From: Methylobacterium sp. J-030
GTDB taxonomy: Bacteria; Pseudomonadota; Alphaproteobacteria; Rhizobiales; Beijerinckiaceae
Direction of reading: 5' to 3'
Length of the DNA stretch: 64,000 nt
Assembly (NCBI RefSeq): GCF_022829545.1
Contig: NZ_JAKSYM010000226.1
Location: 62,001-126,000, forward strand
The notes under the pieces are model-generated. The model searched no databases and had not been told where the DNA came from. It worked only from the letters and a program-made list of their open reading frames with translations. The position numbers were made by a program, and so were the translations under genes. Positions 36,129-44,073 of this stretch are shown here, in pieces; position 1 is the stretch's first letter, and every line of letters starts with the position of its first letter.

Positions 36129-36305
36129 ATGATCGGTTGGGCTGTCACGTTTCTCGTCGTCGCACTGGTCGCAGCTCTGCTCGGCTTCGGCGGCATCGCC
36201 GGCACGGCCATGGAGGCCGCCAAGATCGTTTTCTTCGTCGCGATCGCCCTGTTCCTGATCTCGGCCGTCTTCGGGGTGATGCGCGGCCGCTCACCGCGGA
36301 TCTGA
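36129..36305 (+). CDS. DUF1328 small membrane protein (YtjA family)
   Basis: This 58-residue protein consists almost entirely of two membrane helices: [20 protein letters not shown] and then [19 protein letters not shown], joined by [11 protein letters not shown], the standard DUF1328 pattern. Genes of this family are often stress-induced in alphaproteobacteria. It lies 78 bases after csbD on the same strand, so it may share the EcfG-type promoter. It was found from its translation and is below the length at which many gene finders report. Confidence 0.85.
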   Translation: MIGWAVTFLVVALVAALLGFGGIAGTAMEAAKIVFFVAIALFLISAVFGVMRGRSPRI

Positions 36306-36468
36306 CGCGCGGTCGTCTGGGGCCACGCGATCCTGGTCCGCGCGATCGTCGCCGACGCACGAAAGGGGCGTTCCGTCGGAGGACGCCACTTTGCGTTTCG
36401 GCAGCCTGCCGGAACGGTCTTCAAGACCCGTCTCGCCTGTCGGTATCGGCTCTGGTAAGGCCCGGAGC

Positions 36469-38295
36469 ATGAGCGACATGCCGAACGACGACAGACCGGA
36501 GGGTTCCGACCGTCCGGAACTCGAGAACCCACAAGCCCGCCCCTGGAGCCCGGCGACCGATGCCGGGCGCGCCGGTGATCCGGCAACAGGGGCTGCCAAG
36601 CCGGTGAAGGCGAAACAGCGCGCGGGTCAGCAGACGCCCGAGCCGGATGCCGATGCCGCCGCATCCACGTCCGCTGCCCCTGAACCGACGCCGCCCGGCG
36701 AGCGCATCGCCAAGGCGATGGCGCGGGCCGGCGTGGCCTCGCGGCGCGAGGCCGAGACGATGATCTTGGCCGGCCGGGTGAGCGTCAACGGCGAGACCCT
36801 GACCTCGCCAGCCCGTAACATCACCGACGACGACCGGATCCTGATCGACGGCGAGCCCATGCCGTCGCGCGAGCGCAGCCGCCTGTGGGTCTTCCACAAG
36901 CCGCGCGGCGTCGTGACGACGGCCCGCGATCCGGAAGGGCGGCAGACGGTCTTCGACGTCCTGCCCGAGGATCTGCCCCGGGTCGTCGCGGTCGGCCGTC
37001 TGGACATCAACACCGAGGGGCTGCTGCTTCTCACCAACGATGGCGGCCTCGCCAAGGTCATCGCCCACCCCGAGACGGGCTGGCTGCGCCGCTACCGCGT
37101 CCGCGCCCACGGCGACGTCGATCAGGCGCAACTCGACCGGCTGTCCAAGGGCGTCACCATCGACGGGATGGAGTACGGCCCCGTGGAAGCCATGCTGGAC
37201 CGCGTCCAGGGCGACAACGTGTGGCTCACGCTCGGATTGCGCGAAGGCAAGAATCGCGAGGTCAAGCGCATCCTCGAACATCTCGGGCTTTCGGTGAACC
37301 GGCTGATCCGGCTGTCGTTCGGGCCGTTCCAGCTCGGGGATCTCGAGGTGGGGCTTGTGGAGGAGGTTCGGACCCGGGTCCTGAAGGATCAGCTCGGCAA
37401 ATCGCTGGCCGAGCAGGCGGGCGTGGATTTCGACAGCCCGGTGCGCGAGCCGATCACGCCGTTCGGCGGGCCCAAGGCCGCCGACCGCGGTGCGAAGGGC
37501 GATCTGGAGGGCGCATCGCCCCGGCGTAACGCCGCCCGGCCCGCGCCCGCACCGCGCGTGGCGACGGGCGGATCCGGGTCGGGCCCGCGCAAGGCCGCGT
37601 GGCGGGATGACGACGCCGGCAAGCCGCGGGGCACGCGCGTGCCCCGCCGCGGCGCCGATCCGCGCGCCGCACAGGCCGCCGCGGCCGAGCGCGGGCGGGA
37701 GCGTGTGGGCTCGATCCGCGCGGGAGACCGCAGGGTGGTCGTGGAGCGCCTCGCGGCCAGCCCGGTCGAGGTCGAACAGCCGGCGAAGCCGCGCCGCCGC
37801 TACGCCGATGACGGTCCGCCGGGGGCGCAGCGCGGGGCAGGCGGCGGTCCCGGGCGTGCCGGCGCCACCGGGGTCGAGCGCACGTCCGCACCGCGCGGCG
37901 AACGCGCACCGTCGCCCCGCGGCCAGGATAATCAGGGCGAGCGGCTGCGCCGACCCGCGCCCCAGAGCGCCGAGGGTGGATGGGGCGACGCAAGACGTGA
38001 TGCGCGACCGCAGAGCAAAGGGGCCCCGCGGCGGGAGCGCCCGTCCGATGGATCTCCGGGTCAGGGCCCGGCCCGCGGCAAGGCTGGTTTCGGGGCCCAG
38101 GATCGCCGGCCGGCCGGCGGCAAGCCGGCTTTCGGCGGCGCCAAGGCGGGCGGTGCGCGGCCCGGCGGCAAATCCGGCGGTTTTGCCGGCAAGGGATCCG
38201 GCCGGGGTGGCCCCGGAGGCGGTGGGCGGCCCGGAGGGCGGCCGCCGGGTGGCGGCAAGCCCGGCGGCACCCGCCCGCCCCGCGGCACGCGATGA
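36469..38295 (+). CDS. RluB/RsuA-type pseudouridine synthase with a long basic tail
   Basis: The enzyme isomerises a specific uridine in rRNA. The S4 RNA-binding domain is at ~residues 75-135 (RIAKAMARAGVASRREAETMI), and the catalytic domain spans ~140-310, with the active Asp in VAVGRLDINTEGLLLLTNDGG and REGKNREVKRILEHLG. RluB (uridine 2605 of 23S) is the most likely member. After residue ~320 comes a tail of about 290 residues made almost only of Gly, Pro, Arg, Ala and Lys (e.g. GGARPGGKSGGFAGKGSGRG), nearly half the protein. Start is the ATG at 36469. The stop overlaps rsmD by ATGA. Confidence 0.9.
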   Translation: MSDMPNDDRPEGSDRPELENPQARPWSPATDAGRAGDPATGAAKPVKAKQRAGQQTPEPDADAAASTSAAPEPTPPGERIAKAMARAGVASRREAETMILAGRVSVNGETLTSPARNITDDDRILIDGEPMPSRERSRLWVFHKPRGVVTTARDPEGRQTVFDVLPEDLPRVVAVGRLDINTEGLLLLTNDGGLAKVIAHPETGWLRRYRVRAHGDVDQAQLDRLSKGVTIDGMEYGPVEAMLDRVQGDNVWLTLGLREGKNREVKRILEHLGLSVNRLIRLSFGPFQLGDLEVGLVEEVRTRVLKDQLGKSLAEQAGVDFDSPVREPITPFGGPKAADRGAKGDLEGASPRRNAARPAPAPRVATGGSGSGPRKAAWRDDDAGKPRGTRVPRRGADPRAAQAAAAERGRERVGSIRAGDRRVVVERLAASPVEVEQPAKPRRRYADDGPPGAQRGAGGGPGRAGATGVERTSAPRGERAPSPRGQDNQGERLRRPAPQSAEGGWGDARRDARPQSKGAPRRERPSDGSPGQGPARGKAGFGAQDRRPAGGKPAFGGAKAGGARPGGKSGGFAGKGSGRGGPGGGGRPGGRPPGGGKPGGTRPPRGTR

Positions 38296-38849
38296 GGATC
38301 GTCGGCGGCGCTTGGCGCGGCCGCCGCCTCTCTGCTCCGCGCACCGATGCTATCCGGCCCACCTCCGATCGCCTCCGGGAATCGCTCTTCAACGTGCTGG
38401 CGCATACCCACCCGGAAGTCTTGTCCGGAAGCCGTGTGCTGGATCTGTTCGCCGGCACCGGGGCCCTGGGTTTGGAGGCTCTCTCGCGCGGTGCGGCCTA
38501 TGCGCTCCTGGTCGATGACGGGAGCGAAGCCCGCGGCGTGATCCGGTCGAACATCGAGGCCCTCGGTGCGGAGGGTCAGACGCGGCTCTTCCGGCGCGAT
38601 GCGACCCGACTGGGGCCGGCCGGGGCGGCGGGACAGTTCTCGCTGATGTTCTGCGATCCGCCTTACGGTCGCGATCTCGCGCCCCGAGCCCTGGCCAGCG
38701 CCGTGGCCGGCGCGTGGCTTGCGCCCGGCGCCCTGGCGGTGGTGGAGGAGGCCGAGGCCGTTCAGGTGATCTGGCCCGCGGGTTTCGCCGAACTGGACAG
38801 GCGTACCTATGGGGATACCGCCGTCACCCTCGCCCGGTTTGCTGGCTGA
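38292..38849 (+). CDS. rsmD: 16S rRNA (guanine966-N2)-methyltransferase
   Basis: RsmD methylates guanine 966 of 16S rRNA. The 185-residue protein begins MRIVGGAWRGRRLSAP and has TDAIRPTSDRLRESLFNVLAH, the SAM motif VLDLFAGTGALGLEALSRGA and the catalytic FCDPPYGRDLA. The ATG overlaps the pseudouridine synthase stop (ATGA), so the two are translationally coupled, a common pairing in this order. Its last 26 bases overlap the convergent cupin gene. Confidence 0.95.
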   Translation: MRIVGGAWRGRRLSAPRTDAIRPTSDRLRESLFNVLAHTHPEVLSGSRVLDLFAGTGALGLEALSRGAAYALLVDDGSEARGVIRSNIEALGAEGQTRLFRRDATRLGPAGAAGQFSLMFCDPPYGRDLAPRALASAVAGAWLAPGALAVVEEAEAVQVIWPAGFAELDRRTYGDTAVTLARFAG

Positions 38850-39222
38850 GGGGCTCGGGTCGATCCTCGGGACCACCGACGTCCGCGCCGAAATGAATCG
38901 CGAGCCACACGGTCGGGGATTCGGTCCGCTCGACGCGATGGCGCCGGTGGGGCGCGATCAAGATGGCGTCGCCGGCGATCAAGCGCCGCGGTTCCGTCTC
39001 GTCGGCGAATCGCAGGTCGGCCGAACCCGCCAAGACCGCAACCCACTCGGCATGCGGTTGGTCATAGTGAAACCCCGGCGGGCTCGCCTGCCCGGTCGAC
39101 ACGATGCGGTCTACCCGCAGGCCCGGCGCCGAGAGCAGCAGCGACACGACCTCATCCGCCCCACCCGACGGCAGGTCGGACAACAGGTGGACGATGTCCG
39201 CCGGATCCATTTCGGGCCGCAT
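38824..39222 (-). CDS. Cupin domain protein
   Basis: This 132-residue, single-domain cupin has the first motif G-X5-HXH-like PPGFHYDQPHAEWVAVLAG with Glu following, and the second motif PHRRHRVERTESPTVWLAIHFG, about 30 residues apart. Metal ligands (His, His, Glu, His) are present. The family includes many small metal-dependent enzymes and sugar-binding proteins, so no reaction is assigned. Its 3' end overlaps that of rsmD by 26 bases. Nothing downstream on its strand suggests a pathway. Confidence 0.8.
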   Translation of the reverse strand: MRPEMDPADIVHLLSDLPSGGADEVVSLLLSAPGLRVDRIVSTGQASPPGFHYDQPHAEWVAVLAGSADLRFADETEPRRLIAGDAILIAPHRRHRVERTESPTVWLAIHFGADVGGPEDRPEPLSQQTGRG

Positions 39223-39401
39223 CTCCGACGCCGCAGCATTTCGCGAGGCTGCCCGGTGCTGGCGCGCCGGTCAACGGGATGCGGCTAGGCCGTGTCGGGA
39301 CGCAGGGCGCTCGGTCACGGCTCCGGATCGCCGCTCCGAATCCTGACGCCGAGGTGTCCTGACGCGCCGTCAGCCCCGCATCATCCGCAGGCGCTCTGCG
39401 T

Positions 39402-39872
39402 TCAGGCGCCCTGCGCCGCGTCGCCGACCGATCGCGGCTCCGCGGACGCACTGCAGACAGCCAGATTCTGACCGATGCGTGCCGCGGACTTCACGAGGCT
39501 CAGGACATCGCGGCGCATCTGGTCGTCGGCGATCTGGTTGTAGGCCCGCAGGAGTTCGACGGCCCCGCTCACGCGCAGCAGCGACGGACCATTCTCGGTC
39601 GTGCTTTCGGGTTCCGGCTCGAAGAAACTCGATACCGGCACGCCGAGCCGTTCGGCGATCGCCTGCAGCCGGCCCGCGCCGACGCGGTTCTTGCCGGTTT
39701 CGTACTTCTGAACTTGCTGGAAGCTAACGCCCAGCGCGCTGGCCAAAGCCGATTGGCTCAACCCGTTCGCCGCGCGCAGGAACGCGATGCGGCTGCCGAC
39801 GCCGTGATCGATCGCCGTGGTCTGCTTCGGCTTGGGACTGGGCTTGGCCATCTTCGTAAGTCCGAACATCAT
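39402..39872 (-). CDS. XRE family transcriptional regulator
   Basis: The 156-residue protein has a Cro/CI helix-turn-helix at ~residues 25-80 (RIAFLRAANGLSQSALASALGVSFQQVQKYETGKNRVGAGRLQAIAERLGV) followed by FFEPEPE and a C-terminal helical part (GAVELLRAYNQIADDQMRRDVLSLVKSAARIG). This is a common single-domain XRE type of Rhizobiales. The ATG at 39872 is used; MAKPSP at 39851 is an alternative. A perfect 12-base palindrome, GGTCAATTGACC, lies upstream in the following gap and might be its operator, without proof. Confidence 0.85.
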   Translation of the reverse strand: MMFGLTKMAKPSPKPKQTTAIDHGVGSRIAFLRAANGLSQSALASALGVSFQQVQKYETGKNRVGAGRLQAIAERLGVPVSSFFEPEPESTTENGPSLLRVSGAVELLRAYNQIADDQMRRDVLSLVKSAARIGQNLAVCSASAEPRSVGDAAQGA

Positions 39873-40239
39873 TTCTGTTGGCGGGCATGCGCGGTCGCGA
39901 CCCGAGCCGCCGGCTACAACACAGTGCTGCTGGAGCGTGCGGCACAGATTCTAGCCTGCCCTCGGTAGATGCCACAGCCAAGCCCGCTGTGCAACGAAAG
40001 GTCACGTCCACCAGATCTAAGATACCAAAAATGGTCAATTGACCTGACAGGCGAGAGCTTCCGCTCCGGTCGAGCGGGATCGCCCGACTTATTTCACTGG
40101 GACCGGGCTACGCAAAACTTACGGACGAAATATTTGCAGCCACAGCCGGATTGCGCCGTCGTCAGATTACCATGCGGCGAATTCATTGGTCGATCTCTCG
40201 ATGGCTGTAGAACCGCCGGATCGCTGATCCAGGACGATC
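39873..40239. other. 367-base gap, AT-rich, with a perfect palindrome
   Basis: The stretch 40000-40200 is distinctly A/T-rich against the surroundings. GGTCAATTGACC at 40033-40044 is a perfect 12-base palindrome. Short open frames here lack the G/C third-position pattern of neighbouring genes, so I call no gene. Confidence 0.55.
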
Positions 40240-41169
40240 TCAGGGCGGCGGTCCGAGCCAGCCCGTGACGATCGCGAGTTGCTGCTCGTCCAGGAGCGCG
40301 GGGGCATGCCCGCAATCTGGTATCTCGACGCGCTCGGTCGGAGGTCCCCGCCGTGTCATCTCGTCGGCAGTCGAGGCGAGAAGCAGCTCCGAATGCGCCC
40401 CGCGCAGCAGCAGGACCGGACACCGAATCGCGTCCCAGTCACGCCACATGCTGACGCTGTAGACCCGGCCGGGCCGGAACGCGTCGCCGATGCCGGGATC
40501 GTAATGGGGCCGCCAGCCGCCGTTCGACTCCCGGAAGAAGCTGTGCTTTGCGATGTGGCGCCACTGCTCGTCGGTCAGCGGCCCGAACGATCCCAGCACG
40601 GTGCGCAGGCGCGACTCGCCCGAAGCGAGGTTGTGGTGCAGCCGTGGCGCGTCGCGCAGGCGCGAGCCGATATGGCGGATCGGCGCCCAGGGCAGGAACG
40701 GGCCGATATCGTTGATCACCATCCGACGGATCGGCGTGTTCGCAGCGGCGGCGAGCACCATGCCGGTCAGGCCGCCGAGCGACGTGCCGACCCAGTCGAT
40801 CGTCCCGGGCGCCCCTAGATGCGCGATCAACGCCGCCATGTCGGCGGCGTATTGCGGCAGGCCGTAGAGTTCCGGATCCTTGAGCCAACCGCTCAAACCC
40901 CGCCCCGGCAGATCGGGGCAGACGACCCGGTAGCCCTTCTTGGCCAGCAGATAGCCCAGCGGATCGAAGTCCCGGCCCTGCCGGCTCAGACCGTGGACGC
41001 AGACGACCACGTGCGGCGAGTCCTGGTCGCCCCACTCGACGTAGGCGATGCGGTGGAAGTCGTGGGGCGCGTAGGCGAAGAACGCACCCGTCCGGAACGG
41101 CACGTCGGCCTGGCTCAGATCGTCGAGCCGCGGCATCGGTGCCGTCGGCGCCACCGCGTCTGGGGTCAC
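40240..41169 (-). CDS. Alpha/beta hydrolase coupled to a phasin
   Basis: This 309-residue alpha/beta hydrolase has the oxyanion strand VVVCVHGLSRQGRDFDPLG, the nucleophile in TIDWVGTSLGGLTGMVLAAA, the acid near CPVLLLRGAHSELL and the final His in IPDCGHAPALL. The MhpC-like sequence gives no substrate. Its GTG start (41169) overlaps the phasin stop (GTGA), so the two are translationally coupled. This suggests a function at the polyhydroxyalkanoate granule, for example as an esterase, but that is inference. Confidence 0.82.
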   Translation of the reverse strand: MTPDAVAPTAPMPRLDDLSQADVPFRTGAFFAYAPHDFHRIAYVEWGDQDSPHVVVCVHGLSRQGRDFDPLGYLLAKKGYRVVCPDLPGRGLSGWLKDPELYGLPQYAADMAALIAHLGAPGTIDWVGTSLGGLTGMVLAAAANTPIRRMVINDIGPFLPWAPIRHIGSRLRDAPRLHHNLASGESRLRTVLGSFGPLTDEQWRHIAKHSFFRESNGGWRPHYDPGIGDAFRPGRVYSVSMWRDWDAIRCPVLLLRGAHSELLLASTADEMTRRGPPTERVEIPDCGHAPALLDEQQLAIVTGWLGPPP

Positions 41170-41711
41170 GGTGTTTCGGTGCGCGCGGCGGCCTCGCGGG
41201 CGAGCCGGCTCGTCGTTTGGTGGAGGTCGACCATCTGGTCGGTCAGCCGGCGCGCCTGCTCCTGGAGGAAGGCAACGTTCAGGGTCGCGACCTCCCGGGC
41301 ATCGGCGGCCTTCGCCACCCGCTCGGCGAAATCGAGGTTGGCGCGGATGTTCGTGTCCGACGCCACGAGCATGCGGTGGCCGATCTCGCGCATCGCCGCC
41401 AGTGTGTGGCTGGCATTGTCCTCGAACGCGTTGTAGAGCCGAGCCCCGGCCGCCTCCCACTGCTCGCGCATCCTGCGTGCGCCGGCCCCATTGCTCTCGC
41501 TGAGCTGATGGGCGGTCTCGCGGCTGGAGCCCATCACGGAACGCCAGCCCTCGAAGGTCTGGGCCATCGATGCCTCGAAGGCGTTGAGCGCCATTTCGCC
41601 GGCTTCGGCAAAGCGCTCGTAGGCCTCGCGCGCGCGCGCCACGCCGCCCTCGGCCAAGGCACGCCCCGCCTGGGCGGGTACCATCGGCAGGTTGTCGTTC
41701 CCCACGGTCAC
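41166..41711 (-). CDS. Phasin family protein
   Basis: This 181-residue, mostly helical protein has the phasin pattern: LPMVPAQAGRALAEGG, then AREAYERFAEAGEMALNAFEASMAQTFEGWRS, ESNGAGARRMREQ, and FLQEQARRLTDQMVDLHQTTSRLAREA at the C terminus. Phasins coat polyhydroxyalkanoate granules and control their size. The GTG at 41711 is the start (MTVGNDNLPM). It is followed, with overlapping start and stop, by an alpha/beta hydrolase, and is divergent from the acyl-CoA synthetase 198 bases away. Confidence 0.88.
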   Translation of the reverse strand: MTVGNDNLPMVPAQAGRALAEGGVARAREAYERFAEAGEMALNAFEASMAQTFEGWRSVMGSSRETAHQLSESNGAGARRMREQWEAAGARLYNAFEDNASHTLAAMREIGHRMLVASDTNIRANLDFAERVAKAADAREVATLNVAFLQEQARRLTDQMVDLHQTTSRLAREAAARTETP

Positions 41712-41909
41712 CCCCTCCGCCGGGCCGGATCGGCCAAGCCTACGAAATGGGCATCCGCCAGAGACGCCGCGCCGTCAACCACGCGCCGTAACAGAAGCGC
41801 GGCGAGGCACCGCGACCGGGTGCACCGGCGATTGACAGTGCGACCCGGCGGGAAATCATCGGCGGGCGGAGCGAACGCCACGCCCGCCGCCCGATCAGAA
41901 GGCAGACCG

Positions 41910-43562
41910 ATGACGGAGTTCGAACCGCGGCCCGCGCCGGCCCGCGATGCAGGGGGCCATCCGTTCGAGCGCGATCTCGACCGGACGCCGGCCAATTACG
42001 TCCCCCTGACCCCGGTGAGCCTGCTGGCGCGCGCCGCCGCCGCCGTCGGCGCCCGAGTCGCCGTGATCGACGGCGACCGGCGCCTCACCTACGGCGATCT
42101 GTACGCCCGTTGCCGGCGCCTTGCCTCCGGCCTCGCGTCACGGGGGATCGGCAGGCTCGACACCGTGGCGATCCTGGCGCCGAACGTCCCCGAGATGATC
42201 GAGGCCCACTTCGCCGTACCGATGCTCGGCGCCGTCCTCAACCCGCTGAACACGCGCCTCGACGCCGCGACGATCGCATTCTCCCTCGCGCACGGGGGCG
42301 CCCGCGCGCTGATCGTCGAAGCCGAGTACGCGGATCTGGCGGCGCAGGCCCTCGCGGAACTCGGACGGCCCCTGCTGGTGGTGGCGATCGGCGCCACCGA
42401 GATCGCCGATGCCATTCCCTATGAAGCCCTGCTCGACGCGGGCGATCCGGACTACGCCTGGGCCGGCCCCGCGGACGAGTGGCAGTCGCTCTGCCTGCTC
42501 TACACCTCCGGCACTACGGGCGACCCGAAGGGGGCGGTCTACAGCCATCGCGGCGCCTATCTCCAGGCGCTCGGCAATGCCGTCACCTTCGGGCTGACCG
42601 CCGAGAGCGTGTATCTCTGGACGCTGCCGATGTTCCATTGCAGCGGCTGGTCGTACCCCTGGGCGAGCGTCGCCGCCTGCGCTACCCAGATCTGCCTGCG
42701 CAAGGTCGAGCCGGCGGCGATCTTCCGGCTGATCGCGGAGCACGGCGTCACGCATCTTTGCGGCGCGCCGATCGTGCTGTCGATGATCGCGCACGCGCCG
42801 GAGGCCGACCGCGTGACCTTCCCGCAGCGGGTGCGCTGCGCGGTGGGCGGAGCGGCGCCATCCTCGACGATCATCCGCACCATGGAAGAGCTGGGCTTCC
42901 AGGTGCTTCACCTCTACGGCGCGACCGAGAGCTACGGCCCCGCCACCGTCTGCCTGGCGCAGCCGGACTGGACGGATCTCAGCGAGGCGGACCGCTACGC
43001 CCGCATGGCGCGCCAAGGCGTGCCGCTCGCGACGCTCGAGGCCGCGCAGGTTGTCGATCCGGAGACCGACCGGCCGGTGCCGCGGGACGGCATGACGGTC
43101 GGTGAGATCTGCCTGCGCGGGAACACCGTGATGAAGGGCTATCTCGGCAATCCCGAAGCCACCGCGCGGGCACTTGCCGGCGGCTGGTACCGGACCGGCG
43201 ACCTCGCGGTCTGGCATCCGGACGGCTCGGTCGAGATCAAGGACCGGGCGAAGGACATCATCATCTCGGGCGGCGAGAACATCTCCAGCCTGGAGGTGGA
43301 GGAGGTGCTGATGCGCCATCCCGCGGTGATGCTGGCGGCCGTTGTGGCCCGGCCCGACCCCACCTGGGGCGAGAGCCCCTGCGCGTTCCTGGAAGTAAAG
43401 CCCGGCACGGAGCCACCGACCGATCGGGAGCTGATCGCCTTCTGCCGCGAGCGGATGGCGCGGTTCAAGGTGCCGAAGACGGTGCTGTTCGGGCCGCTGC
43501 CGAAGACATCGACGGGGAAGATCCAGAAATTCGTGCTGCGGGATCGCGCGCGGGGGCTGTGA
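41910..43562 (+). CDS. Acyl-CoA synthetase (AMP-forming, ANL superfamily)
   Basis: The enzyme activates a carboxylic acid with ATP and CoA. The 550-residue protein has the P-loop-like motif YTSGTTGDPKG at ~199-209, the acyl-site region WTLPMFHCSGWSYPW, LYGATESYG, GWYRTGDLAVWHPDGSVEIKDRAKD and the C-terminal lysine motif PKTSTGKIQKF. It is like medium-/short-chain fatty acyl synthetases (FadD/DmdB-like). It is convergent with the operon at 43748-48472, whose enzymes use acyl-CoA substrates, so it could supply that pathway in the way LvaE serves the levulinate pathway. The substrate is unknown. Confidence 0.9.
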   Translation: MTEFEPRPAPARDAGGHPFERDLDRTPANYVPLTPVSLLARAAAAVGARVAVIDGDRRLTYGDLYARCRRLASGLASRGIGRLDTVAILAPNVPEMIEAHFAVPMLGAVLNPLNTRLDAATIAFSLAHGGARALIVEAEYADLAAQALAELGRPLLVVAIGATEIADAIPYEALLDAGDPDYAWAGPADEWQSLCLLYTSGTTGDPKGAVYSHRGAYLQALGNAVTFGLTAESVYLWTLPMFHCSGWSYPWASVAACATQICLRKVEPAAIFRLIAEHGVTHLCGAPIVLSMIAHAPEADRVTFPQRVRCAVGGAAPSSTIIRTMEELGFQVLHLYGATESYGPATVCLAQPDWTDLSEADRYARMARQGVPLATLEAAQVVDPETDRPVPRDGMTVGEICLRGNTVMKGYLGNPEATARALAGGWYRTGDLAVWHPDGSVEIKDRAKDIIISGGENISSLEVEEVLMRHPAVMLAAVVARPDPTWGESPCAFLEVKPGTEPPTDRELIAFCRERMARFKVPKTVLFGPLPKTSTGKIQKFVLRDRARGL

Positions 43563-43592
43563 AGAAGCCCCCTGGATCGTCCACCCCACGCC

Positions 43593-43705
43593 CTCATCCT
43601 GAGGTGCCCGCGTCAGCGGGTCTCGAAGGAGGGCTCCAGGGATCGTGCGGCCGGCTGGAGGGCTCCTTCGAGGCCTTCGCTGCGCTCCGGCACCTCAGGA
43701 TGAGG
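43593..43705. repeat. Family A palindromic repeat, copy 3 (inverted core)
   Basis: The outer arms match copy 1, and the inner arms are CTCGAAGGAGGGCTCCAG and CTGGAGGGCTCCTTCGAG. The core is GGATCGTGCGGCCGG, the reverse complement of the copy 1 core apart from minor changes. It lies between the convergent acyl-CoA synthetase and DUF6285 genes. Confidence 0.9.
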
Positions 43706-43747
43706 TCGAGATTTGGATTTTCCGAAGCTCGTGTATCCGGTGGAGGC

Positions 43748-44071
43748 TTACCCTCCCGACACAGCCGGCTTCCACACCCGCGCGGACACCGCCGCGGCCG
43801 CTTCCAGGGCTGCGTGGAGATCCGGATCGGCATCGCGCGCGCCCGCCCGGATCGCCGCGACCAGGGCCTCGGCCGAGCCCCCGCTCAGGACATCCGCGCC
43901 GGTCGCGCGCAGGCGCTCAGCCTCGGCGATCTCCCGGGCGGCGATGCCGATCGCGTTCGCCACCATCAGGGCGACGTAGCGCGGGCGGCCGGTCAGACCG
44001 GGGATGACCTCCTCGGTCAGCGCCCGGCGGGCGGCATCGAGGAGGGCGGCGCCGGAGGGTTCGTCCTGCAT
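43748..44071 (-). CDS. DUF6285 protein, LvaB-like candidate
   Basis: This 107-residue helical protein contains SGAALLDAARRALTEEVIPGLTGRPRYVALMVANAIGIAAREI, which matches the DUF6285 pattern. Such genes are often found immediately downstream of an APH-type phosphotransferase gene. In the Pseudomonas putida levulinate operon the small LvaB protein is required with the LvaA kinase; size, position and partner here fit, though I infer the equivalence. I start at the ATG at 44071 (GGAG upstream), two bases after the kinase stop; an ATG at 44083 overlaps it. Confidence 0.75.
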   Translation of the reverse strand: MQDEPSGAALLDAARRALTEEVIPGLTGRPRYVALMVANAIGIAAREIAEAERLRATGADVLSGGSAEALVAAIRAGARDADPDLHAALEAAAAVSARVWKPAVSGG

Positions 44072-44073
44072 GC

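Noticed and set aside
39969..40268. 99-codon plus-strand frame in the XRE-hydrolase gap
   Set aside because: It lacks the third-position GC bias of neighbouring genes, has no recognisable motif and overlaps the end of the hydrolase gene.
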